The notes under the pieces are model-generated. The model searched no databases. It was not told where the DNA came from and saw only the letters and a program-made list of their open reading frames with translations. Below, one piece after another: positions 1 to 8,604 of a stretch of DNA of 39,854 bases. The DNA is from JABIBT01 sp964471565 (lineage in GTDB: Archaea > Nanobdellota > Nanobdellia > SCGC-AAA011-G17 > PNOQ01): NCBI GenBank assembly GCA_964471565.1, contig CAYYFK010000006.1:1-39854 (forward strand). The letters run 5' to 3'. The translations under genes were made by a program, and so were the position numbers. How positions within the stretch are numbered: the stretch's first letter is position 1; the number at the start of each line of letters is the position of its first letter.

Positions 1-315
1 ACAAACAGCACTACAACAGAAACAAATCAAACAGGTGTAAATGAAACTAATACAACAGAAACTAACGAAACGAATACATCCACGACAGAAGAAGTAACGT
101 GTTATTTTGATAATGAGTGTAATGGAACTACAACCACAACATATTCTTGTATAGAAGATGAAATTTGGAAAGAAATAATAGTCCCTACATGTTTCAATCC
201 TGGAGAATTGAACTCATTTTGTAGCGAGATTATTGGATCCGAATCAACAGAAGCTTGTTCACATGGGTGCAATGATACAAATTCTTCCAACATAGTTTGT
301 AATACTGATGGTTAA
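1..315 (+). CDS. C-terminal end of a Thr/Asn-rich, Cys-rich probable secreted protein (5' truncated)
   Basis: Frame 1 is open from the first base with no start codon, so this is the 3' part of a longer gene (104 residues visible, stop TAA at 313-315). The first ~34 residues are a low-complexity Thr/Asn/Glu linker rich in N-x-T sequons. The following ~70 residues contain eight cysteines, suggesting a small disulfide-bonded extracellular module. Such Thr-rich stalks are typical of archaeal surface or secreted proteins, which is inference because the N-terminus is outside the window. It converges on the synthetase-like gene on the other strand with a 4-nt gap. No family was recognised. Confidence 0.7.
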   Translation, partial: TNSTTTETNQTGVNETNTTETNETNTSTTEEVTCYFDNECNGTTTTTYSCIEDEIWKEIIVPTCFNPGELNSFCSEIIGSESTEACSHGCNDTNSSNIVCNTDG

Positions 316-319
316 TTCT

Positions 320-1138
320 TTATTTTAATAGTCCAGACAGCCCCATAGCTCTTTCCATTCTAGTTACTCCTATTCCTGCACCAAATCTAGGAAACATAGA
401 CAAGGACAAATAATCTTCCAATTCTTCCATTACTCTTTTTTCTCCAAATTTTTCGAATAATAGAGAACTATATTTTCCTTCTGAAATACCAAGAAAATTC
501 TCTCTCATTTCATCTACATTAATTGATCTTTCGGCACTTCCTATTGTTTCCATTCCATGAAGTAAAACATCTACTTTATTGAAAATTCCATTTTCATAAT
601 GTTTCATATTCCAAAAGGGATGAGTCCTCTGAGGAAATTTCTCCAAGATAACGCTAGTTCCATAATCTTTTCCTATTATTTCTTCGCAATCATCATCTAT
701 CTCTCTAACATCATATTTTTGACACATTTCTTCATAGTCTACAGTCACAGGTTCAGGAAATCCTAAATGTATTAGAAGTTCGCTTTCCAAATTCTTCAAA
801 GCTTCCATATCTCCCTTAGCCTCGAATTCAAACATAGGAAATATTTTGTCATGTCTTCCTGGTTTTGGATTTGGTTCATCTCTATAACTAGTTGTTTGAC
901 AAAAAACGCCAGAAACATCTGGATTTCTCAACAATTCATATTCAAGCCACATTTGTCCAGTTTGAGGCAAAGGATATTTAATTCCGCCAAAAATAAATGG
1001 GGAAATTGTGCTTGGATCCTCACAGGCAGCTAAAATTGAGAGTCTCGATTGCGCAGGCACTTCAACAAAACCTTTAATATCTTGAAAAAAAGTTCGCAAC
1101 CGTTTTGTTATTTGGTTGTATGATTTAATATTTTCCAT
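320..1138 (-). CDS. Archaeal asparagine synthetase-like protein (AsnRS/AspRS catalytic-core paralogue)
   Basis: A 272-residue class II aminoacyl-tRNA synthetase catalytic core of the Asp/Asn subclass with no N-terminal OB-fold anticodon-binding domain. Motif 2 is visible as SYRDEPNPKPGRHDK and motif 3 as FGAGIGVTRMERAM near the C-terminus. Stand-alone cores of this kind include the archaeal asparagine synthetase AS-AR, which amidates aspartate with ATP and ammonia instead of charging tRNA. That is the most likely role, but a different amino-acid ligase is possible. A TATA-like TTTAAA at 1164-1169 lies about 28 nt before the ATG, suggesting a nearly leaderless mRNA. It lies downstream of polC on the same strand, with a 106-nt gap and its own promoter. 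Confidence 0.75.
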   Translation of the reverse strand: MENIKSYNQITKRLRTFFQDIKGFVEVPAQSRLSILAACEDPSTISPFIFGGIKYPLPQTGQMWLEYELLRNPDVSGVFCQTTSYRDEPNPKPGRHDKIFPMFEFEAKGDMEALKNLESELLIHLGFPEPVTVDYEEMCQKYDVREIDDDCEEIIGKDYGTSVILEKFPQRTHPFWNMKHYENGIFNKVDVLLHGMETIGSAERSINVDEMRENFLGISEGKYSSLLFEKFGEKRVMEELEDYLSLSMFPRFGAGIGVTRMERAMGLSGLLK

Positions 1139-1244
1139 TAAAAAAATAAAATTACAATATCTGTTTAAATATATTTAGAAGGTAAAATATAAACTTTAAT
1201 CTAACGATATATTAATAAACTAAAAAATTCCATGTTAGATTTTC

Positions 1245-4200
1245 TTAACCAAACCATTTTCCTAAATCCTCTTGCTTTTCTGGATCTTTTCCAAATACAC
1301 TCTCAACTCTTTTATTTAGTAACTCAATTGCTTGTTGGGAATAGTGTGGTAAATTATATTGTTTAGCTAAAAATAATATATGTAATAAATATTTAGTAAC
1401 AGACCCTTCTGAAATTGTAAATAATAACTTGCCATTACATTTAGTACATTTTCCGATTAATGGAGGTCTCCTAAATTTCTCATTACATTCTACACATCTA
1501 AATTGTTGCATACTAAATTTACGAAGATTACCTTTCAAATCTCGAATAAAATGCCTTTCTATAACCAATCTAGCCACATCATCCTTATCCACTGCTCTAA
1601 TTTTTGAGGCCAAATACATTTGACCATCTACTTTTTCTTTCATAGTAGGAAGTAATTTATACGCACTACACAAAACGCCAGAATTAATGTTAGATGTTTT
1701 ATGTGTAAATCCAAACCCTGTATATGGTTCTCCTTTATCAATATTAGTTTGAACTGTATCTATTTTTACATCCCAAGGATACTTATATTTTTCACATGCA
1801 TTATAAAATTCTAGAGGATATTCCCAAGCAACGCCCATACTATAAACCTGATCATCTACTTCAGTAGGCAAGAGATGGGAAGTCAAAACTAGGGGTTCAT
1901 CTTGTGTTGCCCCTCTATGTCCTCCCAATAACTTCCTAGAAAAATTTAACAGTGCATCCATTAAAAGCATTATACCTGCCTCATCACCATCACAATCCCT
2001 TCTCATAATAGAATGTAAATAAGGATGAGCTACCAATCCTTGCATTTTAGAAAATCCGATTATTCTACAAACTATTCCAGCACAAGTATGGGGGCTTAAA
2101 CCAACAACCATATGCCCAACTAAATCCATTCTTTCCTTTAAATTATAAAACTTTTTTACTCCATAAAGTTTTTCCAATAACTCATCTATAAATTTGGTTA
2201 CTTTAAATAAAATAACGTCTGCTCCTTCATCTGGGGAATCTGGAGAAGCAGGCAATATTACATCCTGTGGTTTCAGCTCTAATATTTGCTCATTAGAAAC
2301 TAATTCTTTTCCATATATATCTTTTTCATATCCCAATTCTTTTAATTTATCAACAGAAGTTTTAATTTCCTGTGGTTTAAAATGGGTTAGTGCCATTTCA
2401 GTCATATCATATCTTGTAGTCCCATCTTTGTTTACGTAAATATTATGAACAGACCTGAGAATTCCTTTTACTATATTTTCAGGGATATGATCTTTATTAG
2501 ATGTCCCTCTTATTCCCTTAACCAAAGGAGGTAACTCAGTGAGATTTAATTTATTCATAGCAAAATTCAAATATTCTTTTATATCTATTTCTTGCTTTTT
2601 ATAGGGTTGGCTAATTGAAATATTTCCATTTACAGGGGCATGTTTAGAACATGTTTTTTCTTCTGATGATTCATCACATTCTCTACAATAAAACATTTTT
2701 TTTGTATTGGAAGATTCACAATAGCCACACTTAGAATAAACTCCCTGTTTATTACAGTCTTGGCAAATGTAAATTGGAAAATCAGATACAACTCTTCCCA
2801 TTTCTAAGGCAGATTGGAACGATCTCAACCTTCCTCCTTCTTCTCCAATTGGAAATAAAGAATGTGGGCTGCCTGTCATTTTTCTCATTTTAGCTTTCTC
2901 AGGTCTTCCCATTCTCGCCCCTATAAAAATTCCAGATTTATCTTTTATAATAGAATCTGAAAATTTATTTATTATTGCAAGAATATCTTTTTTATCAGAT
3001 GTGTATTCAACCATATTTTTAAAATCAGAATTTTTTTCATACAATCCAAAGTTTAACATTAAAGAAATTGCCCAATCTCCAGTAATCAAAATATGTTCAT
3101 TATGTACCATTGAATGAGGGATCCCCAATAATTCAAGTATTCTTTTTGGAGATTCATAACCTTCAAAAGAATAATCTAGCGGTAGAATAATTTTTCTTTC
3201 TTCTTTTTTTATCACAGATCTTGACAGCCAATGAGTGAGGACTAAAAATTCTTTATTATTGACAGCATTCCAATGAAATATATATCTAGGGTGAAGGGGT
3301 ATTTTAAAAATTGAAGATATTAGAAAACAGTCCTCTGCAGACAATTTTGTTGTTAGAGGATCACTAAATAATTCTTTAATTTTAGGTAGAGAAATATTTG
3401 TCAGTTTGCTAATTTCTTCGGGAGATTTATTTTTTGCTTCTAACTCTTTAAACCACCATTCTTCGCAGTATCCAGGAGGATATAACATAGACCCCCTATC
3501 CAAAAAATCACCATAATCTATTAGTATGTCCCCAAGATATAATACTTCTTCAACCTTACTATTAAATTTTCTAGCTGTGTCTTCATCCTCAAACCTCATC
3601 ACTTCTCCTCCTTTCAATTTAACAATTGGGCCTTCTATAGAATCACAAGAAATGACAGTATCTCCTTTTTTAGGGCGCTCGGGTTTAAGTTGTGTTCCTG
3701 AAGCAACATAATTATCCAATACTACTAGTGTGGCTGGATGTAATCCATCAACTGAGAATCCAGACATTCTAGATCTTCCATACCTTAGCCTAAATCCTCC
3801 ATGTTTCAAAGGATGGCCAAATACAGGCCTCCCAGCTACAATGTCTTTAATAAATCCAAAATCTGGCAATACTTTATCTTTATCTGAATCTGCTTTAAGT
3901 GTACTTTTAGATCTTGTTTTCTCCTGAAGTTTAATAAACCCTTCAACAAATTTCCAATCTTCCATCCCAACACGATCACACCATTTAGAAAATTTTCCCC
4001 AAAATTTTTTCCATTTTAAAGCTAAAGATTCTCCATATACCAAACAAAAACCATTTCTAAGAATATTTGTACTTACCCTTGGAAGGTCTTTATAATTTGG
4101 AACCTCTAACCTTTCGCTTCCATCTCCTTCAATTTGTAAAGGGAGGTTTGTTGTAATGTAAGTAGCTTCTTCTTGAGAGGGCATATATTGTAAATTTGTA

Positions 4201-4805
4201 ATTCTATCATGAAAAAAATCCAATTCAGAAAAAGTTCTATTTATTTCATTCTCTGTAGGATCATAAGGAAGATAACCCATCTTTCTACGTACATAATCTG
4301 CACATGCAACAAAAAAACAAGTAGCGGTAGTACCTGCACTACGAATTGGTCCTCCAAAATAAAGTGCAAAATATTTTCCCTTTCCATCCATCCTATCTTT
4401 TAATTCTAATCTAACAAATCCTTCCAATGGAGAAGCAACTACGCCATTAGTTATATATGCTAAACCAACTCTTAATCCTACTTCCATTGCCTCTTTTTCA
4501 CTATCAAACTTACAAAATTTTTGTTTTGCAACTTCTTCAGCCAAGAAAAAAGCAATTATTGGATGTTGAGTTCCATGTTCTTTTTCTAACTCTAATATTC
4601 GCTCACTTACTCCAGAACCAGATATTTGAGGAGCAGCAACACTAATTAATCCTTCAACTCTTTCAGCCATATTTTGAGCTAATGGAATTTCAACTTCATT
4701 AACCGGGTCAAACCCCTTAGCTTTAGCTTCACCTGCAATATGGTAGGCCCCTTTAATATATTTATCAAAGGATTCTAAATACTTCTTTATCATTTGTTCT
4801 GCCAT
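1245..4805 (-). CDS. polC: DNA polymerase D large subunit DP2
   Basis: Catalytic subunit of the archaeal replicative polymerase PolD (two-barrel palm related to RNA polymerase). The invariant active-site stretch MRRDCDGDEAG lies near residue 940. Two Cys-rich zinc modules are visible: CQDCNKQGVYSKCGYC with a following CREC...CSKH, and CVECNEKF...CTKC near the C-terminus. The protein ends QEDLGKWFG, a good QxxLxxWF PCNA-binding box. At 1186 residues it has normal family length and no intein. An upstream in-frame GTG at 4814 would overlap the DP1 stop. I prefer the ATG at 4805-4803, one base after the DP1 TAA, which fits translational coupling. It is the last gene of the cdc6-DP1-DP2 operon. 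Confidence 0.97.
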   Translation of the reverse strand: MAEQMIKKYLESFDKYIKGAYHIAGEAKAKGFDPVNEVEIPLAQNMAERVEGLISVAAPQISGSGVSERILELEKEHGTQHPIIAFFLAEEVAKQKFCKFDSEKEAMEVGLRVGLAYITNGVVASPLEGFVRLELKDRMDGKGKYFALYFGGPIRSAGTTATCFFVACADYVRRKMGYLPYDPTENEINRTFSELDFFHDRITNLQYMPSQEEATYITTNLPLQIEGDGSERLEVPNYKDLPRVSTNILRNGFCLVYGESLALKWKKFWGKFSKWCDRVGMEDWKFVEGFIKLQEKTRSKSTLKADSDKDKVLPDFGFIKDIVAGRPVFGHPLKHGGFRLRYGRSRMSGFSVDGLHPATLVVLDNYVASGTQLKPERPKKGDTVISCDSIEGPIVKLKGGEVMRFEDEDTARKFNSKVEEVLYLGDILIDYGDFLDRGSMLYPPGYCEEWWFKELEAKNKSPEEISKLTNISLPKIKELFSDPLTTKLSAEDCFLISSIFKIPLHPRYIFHWNAVNNKEFLVLTHWLSRSVIKKEERKIILPLDYSFEGYESPKRILELLGIPHSMVHNEHILITGDWAISLMLNFGLYEKNSDFKNMVEYTSDKKDILAIINKFSDSIIKDKSGIFIGARMGRPEKAKMRKMTGSPHSLFPIGEEGGRLRSFQSALEMGRVVSDFPIYICQDCNKQGVYSKCGYCESSNTKKMFYCRECDESSEEKTCSKHAPVNGNISISQPYKKQEIDIKEYLNFAMNKLNLTELPPLVKGIRGTSNKDHIPENIVKGILRSVHNIYVNKDGTTRYDMTEMALTHFKPQEIKTSVDKLKELGYEKDIYGKELVSNEQILELKPQDVILPASPDSPDEGADVILFKVTKFIDELLEKLYGVKKFYNLKERMDLVGHMVVGLSPHTCAGIVCRIIGFSKMQGLVAHPYLHSIMRRDCDGDEAGIMLLMDALLNFSRKLLGGHRGATQDEPLVLTSHLLPTEVDDQVYSMGVAWEYPLEFYNACEKYKYPWDVKIDTVQTNIDKGEPYTGFGFTHKTSNINSGVLCSAYKLLPTMKEKVDGQMYLASKIRAVDKDDVARLVIERHFIRDLKGNLRKFSMQQFRCVECNEKFRRPPLIGKCTKCNGKLLFTISEGSVTKYLLHILFLAKQYNLPHYSQQAIELLNKRVESVFGKDPEKQEDLGKWFG

Positions 4806-4806
4806 T

Positions 4807-6306
4807 TTAATCACAAAATTTCATTAATTTTACATCTCTTGTTTTAAGATTTATTATTGGTACTCTTCCTGGTTCTGGATGATGACCTACTTTATCCTGA
4901 AAAGATGTCCTACTCTGCCAACAACTTCCAGATATCATTGTTGTTTTTCCATAATTACTTATACTTGTTTTATGTATGTGCCCCGATGCAAAAAAATCTG
5001 GGACTTTATCAATTATTAAATTATCTTCATCAATGTCAATAATTATTGGTGTAGATCCATGAGAAGGGGCCAAATGTCTTTTCTGTAATAAAAACTTCAT
5101 AACCAAATCTCCTCTATCATACCCTCCACCGAAACGAATACTTTCTATTTGATCTATATAATAATCAAACGAATAACCATGATATAAGAGTACATCAAAA
5201 CCGGAAAATCCATTATAAGAACCAATATTTATCATTGAAGGATTGGAAACTAATGTAGTATTTTTTAGATTATATAAACTCTCAGCTAGTTCTTTATCAA
5301 ATGCGAGTTGTGGTTCAGCTAAACGTATTGCATCGTGATTTCCAGGACAAATAAAAATTTGAACATCTTTTCTAATCATACTCAATAAATCTGCACATAA
5401 TTTATATTGTTCTTTTAAATCAAAAACATTTAACTCCTTTTCTTGATTTGGGTAAATCCCAATTCCATCTACAATATCTCCAATAACAAAAAGATATTTC
5501 ACAGATTTGGCCATCTCTTTCTGTTCGGAAGATCCTGTCTCTCCATTTATCCATTTTATAAAATCTAAAAATTGATTTTCTAAAAACATTTTAGAACCAA
5601 CATGTAAATCTGAAATAAATGCCGCATATTCTTCTTTCTCAGATTTCTTCATTTCAGTGCCACCCAAAGTAACATCCGGAAAAAATATTTCGTCAGCAAA
5701 TATTATCTTTTCACCATTAGATCCCTTTACCCCAATAACTTCATCTAAAACAATATTTTTACATTTCTCAAATAATTCTGGTTTATTATTATTTATCAAT
5801 ACACTAATAGTTCCGGTATTATCTTCTATAGTTAAAATTATATTATTATTCTTTGTATTTCTTTTATCATAAACCAATCCTATAGTAGAGACACTATCCC
5901 TTTCTCTTTTTGAAATAATTCTATTTATAGATAATGGAGCAATCAAAGAATTTCTATTTTGTAAAATTTTCTTTAAAGTATTATATCTATTTGTATAGTG
6001 GGTTATAAAATCTTGAACATTTACTTTTTGAGGCTTTTTATTATAAGATTTAACTATATTAGTTGAACCAATACATTCATTTTTTATATTTTTTTCTTCA
6101 ATTAATGGTTTTTCTATCTCTGTAGTTTTACTCAACAATTTATCCATCATATTTTTATTAAAAACTAATAATTCCCCAGAAGGATTAATATCTAGGTTTT
6201 TTTCTAAAAAATTTATATCTACTTCAATTCCTTCTATTAATTCGGGTGTTATCAAATATCCTTTATCTAAAAATAATTTAATAATTTGTTTTATAGGCTC
6301 AACCAT
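4807..6306 (-). CDS. polB: DNA polymerase D small subunit DP1 (3'-5' exonuclease)
   Basis: Proofreading and structural subunit of PolD, 499 residues. The N-terminal third is poorly conserved and probably carries a small helical domain. An OB fold follows at roughly residues 95-215, then a calcineurin-like phosphoesterase. Its metal-binding motifs are all intact: SDLHVGS (D233, H235), GDIVDG (~276-281), PGNHD (321-325), YHGYS and ASGHIH near the C-terminus. It should therefore be an active Mre11-like 3'-5' exonuclease. The start overlaps the 3' end of cdc6 by 16 nt and its stop sits one base before the DP2 ATG, so the three genes form a tightly coupled operon. Confidence 0.96.
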   Translation of the reverse strand: MVEPIKQIIKLFLDKGYLITPELIEGIEVDINFLEKNLDINPSGELLVFNKNMMDKLLSKTTEIEKPLIEEKNIKNECIGSTNIVKSYNKKPQKVNVQDFITHYTNRYNTLKKILQNRNSLIAPLSINRIISKRERDSVSTIGLVYDKRNTKNNNIILTIEDNTGTISVLINNNKPELFEKCKNIVLDEVIGVKGSNGEKIIFADEIFFPDVTLGGTEMKKSEKEEYAAFISDLHVGSKMFLENQFLDFIKWINGETGSSEQKEMAKSVKYLFVIGDIVDGIGIYPNQEKELNVFDLKEQYKLCADLLSMIRKDVQIFICPGNHDAIRLAEPQLAFDKELAESLYNLKNTTLVSNPSMINIGSYNGFSGFDVLLYHGYSFDYYIDQIESIRFGGGYDRGDLVMKFLLQKRHLAPSHGSTPIIIDIDEDNLIIDKVPDFFASGHIHKTSISNYGKTTMISGSCWQSRTSFQDKVGHHPEPGRVPIINLKTRDVKLMKFCD

Positions 6307-7499
6307 TTTCTAAGACCCTCCTTTATATCTGGGATCTCAGAATCAGATATAGTCATACTAATTTCTCTAGTTCTTCCATATCTACCTTTACTTATTACTT
6401 TGGCATTAATTATTCCTAACATATCTAACTCAGCTATCAAATCAGACATTCTTCTTTGTGTTAATGGTTTTAGACCTACATCGGAAGATAATTTTTTATA
6501 TAGATTATATACATCTCCTGTAAATATCTTAGAATTAATTTTCCCATGCAAATTAAAAGTCGCCAAGAGTACCAATTGAGATTGTTTTGGTAAAGTACTT
6601 ACAACATCAGATATCAAATCTCTCTCTATCTTTTCTTCTGCTTTATCAATGTGTTTTATTAATAATCTCTCAGAATTTTCTCTCTCTGCTAGTTCTCCAG
6701 CAACTCTTAATAAATCTAATGCCCTTCTTGCATCTCCATGTTCTCTAGCAGCCAATGCTGCACATTTTTCAATAGCTCCCTGTTCAATAGTTTTTTCCTT
6801 AAACGCTTTCTTTGATCTTTCATTCAATATATCTTGTAATTGTAATGCATTATATGAAGGAAAATTTATGTCTTCTTCTGTCAAAGAAGATTTAATTCTT
6901 GGATCTAAATCATTTGCAAATCTTAGATCATTAGAAATACCTACAAAAGTTATTTGTGTATTTTTCAACTCAGAATTCAGTCTTGTAAGATTATATAATA
7001 TTTCATCTCCTGCTTTTTTAATTAATTGATCTATTTCATCTAATATTAATATTATATTTTGATTTTTTTTATCTATACTTTCTATAAATATTCTATATAT
7101 TTCATCTGTTGGAAGTCCCGTAATAGGAACATTTTGTCCAAATTGTCTAGCCAAAGTAGCAATAAGTCTATATTCTGTATCTGCAACTTTTTTTAATTTA
7201 CAATTAAGATAAAATATTTTTAAACCGACTTTTTTAGAAGTAGAAACTTTCTCAAGCTTGTCTTTTACATGTAAAACTGAAAGTGTCTTTCCTGTACCTG
7301 TTTTACCATATAAAAACAAATTAGATGGTTTTTCCTTTCTCAATGCAGGAGCCATCATACTTGCAATTTCTTTTATTTCTTTCTCTCTATGAGGAATATT
7401 ATTAGGAGTATAACTAGATTGCAATACTTTCTTATCTTCAAATAAACCTTTCTTTTCTAAATAATTCTCAAAAAATTTATTTATATCTGATTTTACCAT
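6291..7499 (-). CDS. cdc6: Orc1/Cdc6 replication initiator ATPase
   Basis: A 402-residue AAA+ initiator. Walker A is GKTGTGKT (65-72), Walker B ILDEID (DE at 154-155), sensor 1 FVGISND and sensor 2 HGDARRALDLLR. A winged-helix DNA-binding domain fills the last ~90 residues (TQRRMSDLIAELDMLG and the wing SKGRYGRTREI). In archaea this protein binds ORB sites at the origin and helps load MCM. It is the first gene of the cdc6-DP1-DP2 operon, and its upstream gap contains ORB-like sequences, so it probably binds its own promoter region. A TATA-like ATTATATAAG at 7517-7526 precedes the ATG. Confidence 0.97.
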   Translation of the reverse strand: MVKSDINKFFENYLEKKGLFEDKKVLQSSYTPNNIPHREKEIKEIASMMAPALRKEKPSNLFLYGKTGTGKTLSVLHVKDKLEKVSTSKKVGLKIFYLNCKLKKVADTEYRLIATLARQFGQNVPITGLPTDEIYRIFIESIDKKNQNIILILDEIDQLIKKAGDEILYNLTRLNSELKNTQITFVGISNDLRFANDLDPRIKSSLTEEDINFPSYNALQLQDILNERSKKAFKEKTIEQGAIEKCAALAAREHGDARRALDLLRVAGELAERENSERLLIKHIDKAEEKIERDLISDVVSTLPKQSQLVLLATFNLHGKINSKIFTGDVYNLYKKLSSDVGLKPLTQRRMSDLIAELDMLGIINAKVISKGRYGRTREISMTISDSEIPDIKEGLRKWLSL

Positions 7500-7920
7500 T
7501 TTTAATTCAAATTACAATTATATAAGTTATAAATATTACTATACTTAAAAATAGAGACACAGACCTATATTTCATATGGAAACAAAAATTTAAAAATTTA
7601 AAAATTTTTGCCCTTCATTTCCTATAGAATTATCAATAATTATATATTATATATTGTATATATTATATAATAATATAATATAATATAATAAAACTTAAAA
7701 ATAAAAATTAAAATGAAAAATTCAAATTTCAATGTTTCAGAACTTCTAATAATAAAATATAAGTAATTAATAAAATAATAATAATAATATAAATATAATA
7801 ACATATCTTATACTATTAAACTAAATAAAAATTATAGTTCCAATCGAAAAATTTTAAATTTCTTCAAAAAGTATAACTCCAATAGAAATATAGGTGAGGG
7901 GGTCAACAATAACAATTGAT
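7500..7920. other. Candidate chromosomal replication origin (oriC) with ORB-like sites
   Basis: A 420-nt non-coding, extremely AT-rich gap directly upstream of cdc6. The 7630-7700 stretch is almost pure A/T, a good duplex-unwinding candidate. Three ORB-like sites share an orientation: TTCATATGGAAAC at 7571-7583, GTTCCAATCGAAAA at 7837-7850, and CTCCAATAGAAA at 7877-7888. The last is followed by GAGGGGG ending at 7902, like the G-string of full ORBs. The latter two are 40 nt apart. Genes point away from the gap on both sides. Placing an origin next to cdc6 is common in archaea; the assignment here is inference from sequence only. Confidence 0.6.
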
Positions 7921-7924
7921 AAGT

Positions 7925-7932
7925 TTTATATA
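7925..7932 (+). promoter_or_regulatory. TATA box of the small membrane protein gene
   Basis: TTTATATA centred about 27 nt before the ATG at 7956, preceded by a purine-rich BRE-like AAG. No Shine-Dalgarno precedes the ATG, so the mRNA is probably leaderless. Confidence 0.6.
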
Positions 7933-7955
7933 CTATTATATTCAATAATTGATTT

Positions 7956-8261
7956 ATGGATTTATTATTAATAGGAATAACATTAATAGTAGGTATAATT
8001 CTCATAGAGGTATCTAAACATATATTCACAAGGACCATTCTTAAATTTGTTGTGATATTAATAGTAGGACTTATTATATTTTTTTCAGTATTAAGTACTT
8101 TAGACCAAGAAGTAATTAACAAAACAGATAATGGATATGTACAAACAGGAGCAGCAATAATAGAAGAAGTTAATGATAAACCTTTGATTATAGATATCAA
8201 AGAAAAAACTAAATCGTTTCTTTTGGATATCAAAGAAAAAATAATGAACAATTATGATTAA
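7956..8261 (+). CDS. Small two-helix membrane protein, unknown function
   Basis: A 101-residue protein with two strongly hydrophobic segments (about 3-20 and 29-48), separated by a short loop containing Lys and His. A charged soluble tail follows, with two IDIKEKTK/LDIKEKIM-like amphipathic repeats near the C-terminus. I do not recognise a family. It is the first plus-strand gene right of the putative origin and has its own TATA box at leaderless spacing. The gap to the next gene (52 nt) contains a separate promoter, so it may be monocistronic. Confidence 0.6.
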   Translation: MDLLLIGITLIVGIILIEVSKHIFTRTILKFVVILIVGLIIFFSVLSTLDQEVINKTDNGYVQTGAAIIEEVNDKPLIIDIKEKTKSFLLDIKEKIMNNYD

Positions 8262-8313
8262 GAAAATTTTATAAAGAACACATCACTTCCTATTTCATTG
8301 GAGGACCTTCAAG

Positions 8314-8577
8314 ATGACAAATAATGATAAAAGATATTCAAAACAGCTTCTAGGAAAAACAATTGTAAGTAAAACAGGAAAAAGATTTGGTGAATTAGGA
8401 AATCTTCATTTTGAAACAAAAACAGGTGAATTATTGCAGTTAGAATTAAAAAATCCTACCTCTCTAGCAAATGGTTTGGATTTAGAGAGGGACGAAGAAG
8501 GCAACATCTTAATACCCTATAGTGCAGTTATCGCCATTGGGGATTTTGTAGTTGTATCAGAAGAAGATATTATTTAA
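8314..8577 (+). CDS. PRC-barrel domain protein
   Basis: An 87-residue protein of nearly pure PRC-barrel fold: LLGKTIVSKTGKRFGEL, then VxF/LxL strands, and IPYSAVIAIGDFVVV as the last strands. PRC-barrels occur in photosynthetic reaction-centre H subunits and RimM. Short archaeal stand-alone forms have been linked to RNA or cell-division contexts, and the role here is unknown. A TTTTATAAAG TATA element at 8267-8276 and a strong GGAGG 13 nt before the ATG show a leadered mRNA, unlike most neighbours. It precedes lonB by 27 nt. Confidence 0.8.
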   Translation: MTNNDKRYSKQLLGKTIVSKTGKRFGELGNLHFETKTGELLQLELKNPTSLANGLDLERDEEGNILIPYSAVIAIGDFVVVSEEDII

Positions 8578-8604
8578 TTTTTTATTCTCTTTTATTTATT
8601 TAAA

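Noticed and set aside
7832..8251. Minus-strand 139-residue open frame opposite the 7956 gene
   Set aside because: It is Ile/Ser/Thr-rich antisense shadow. The plus strand has a TATA box and a plausible two-helix protein, and the region 7837-7902 fits ORB sites.
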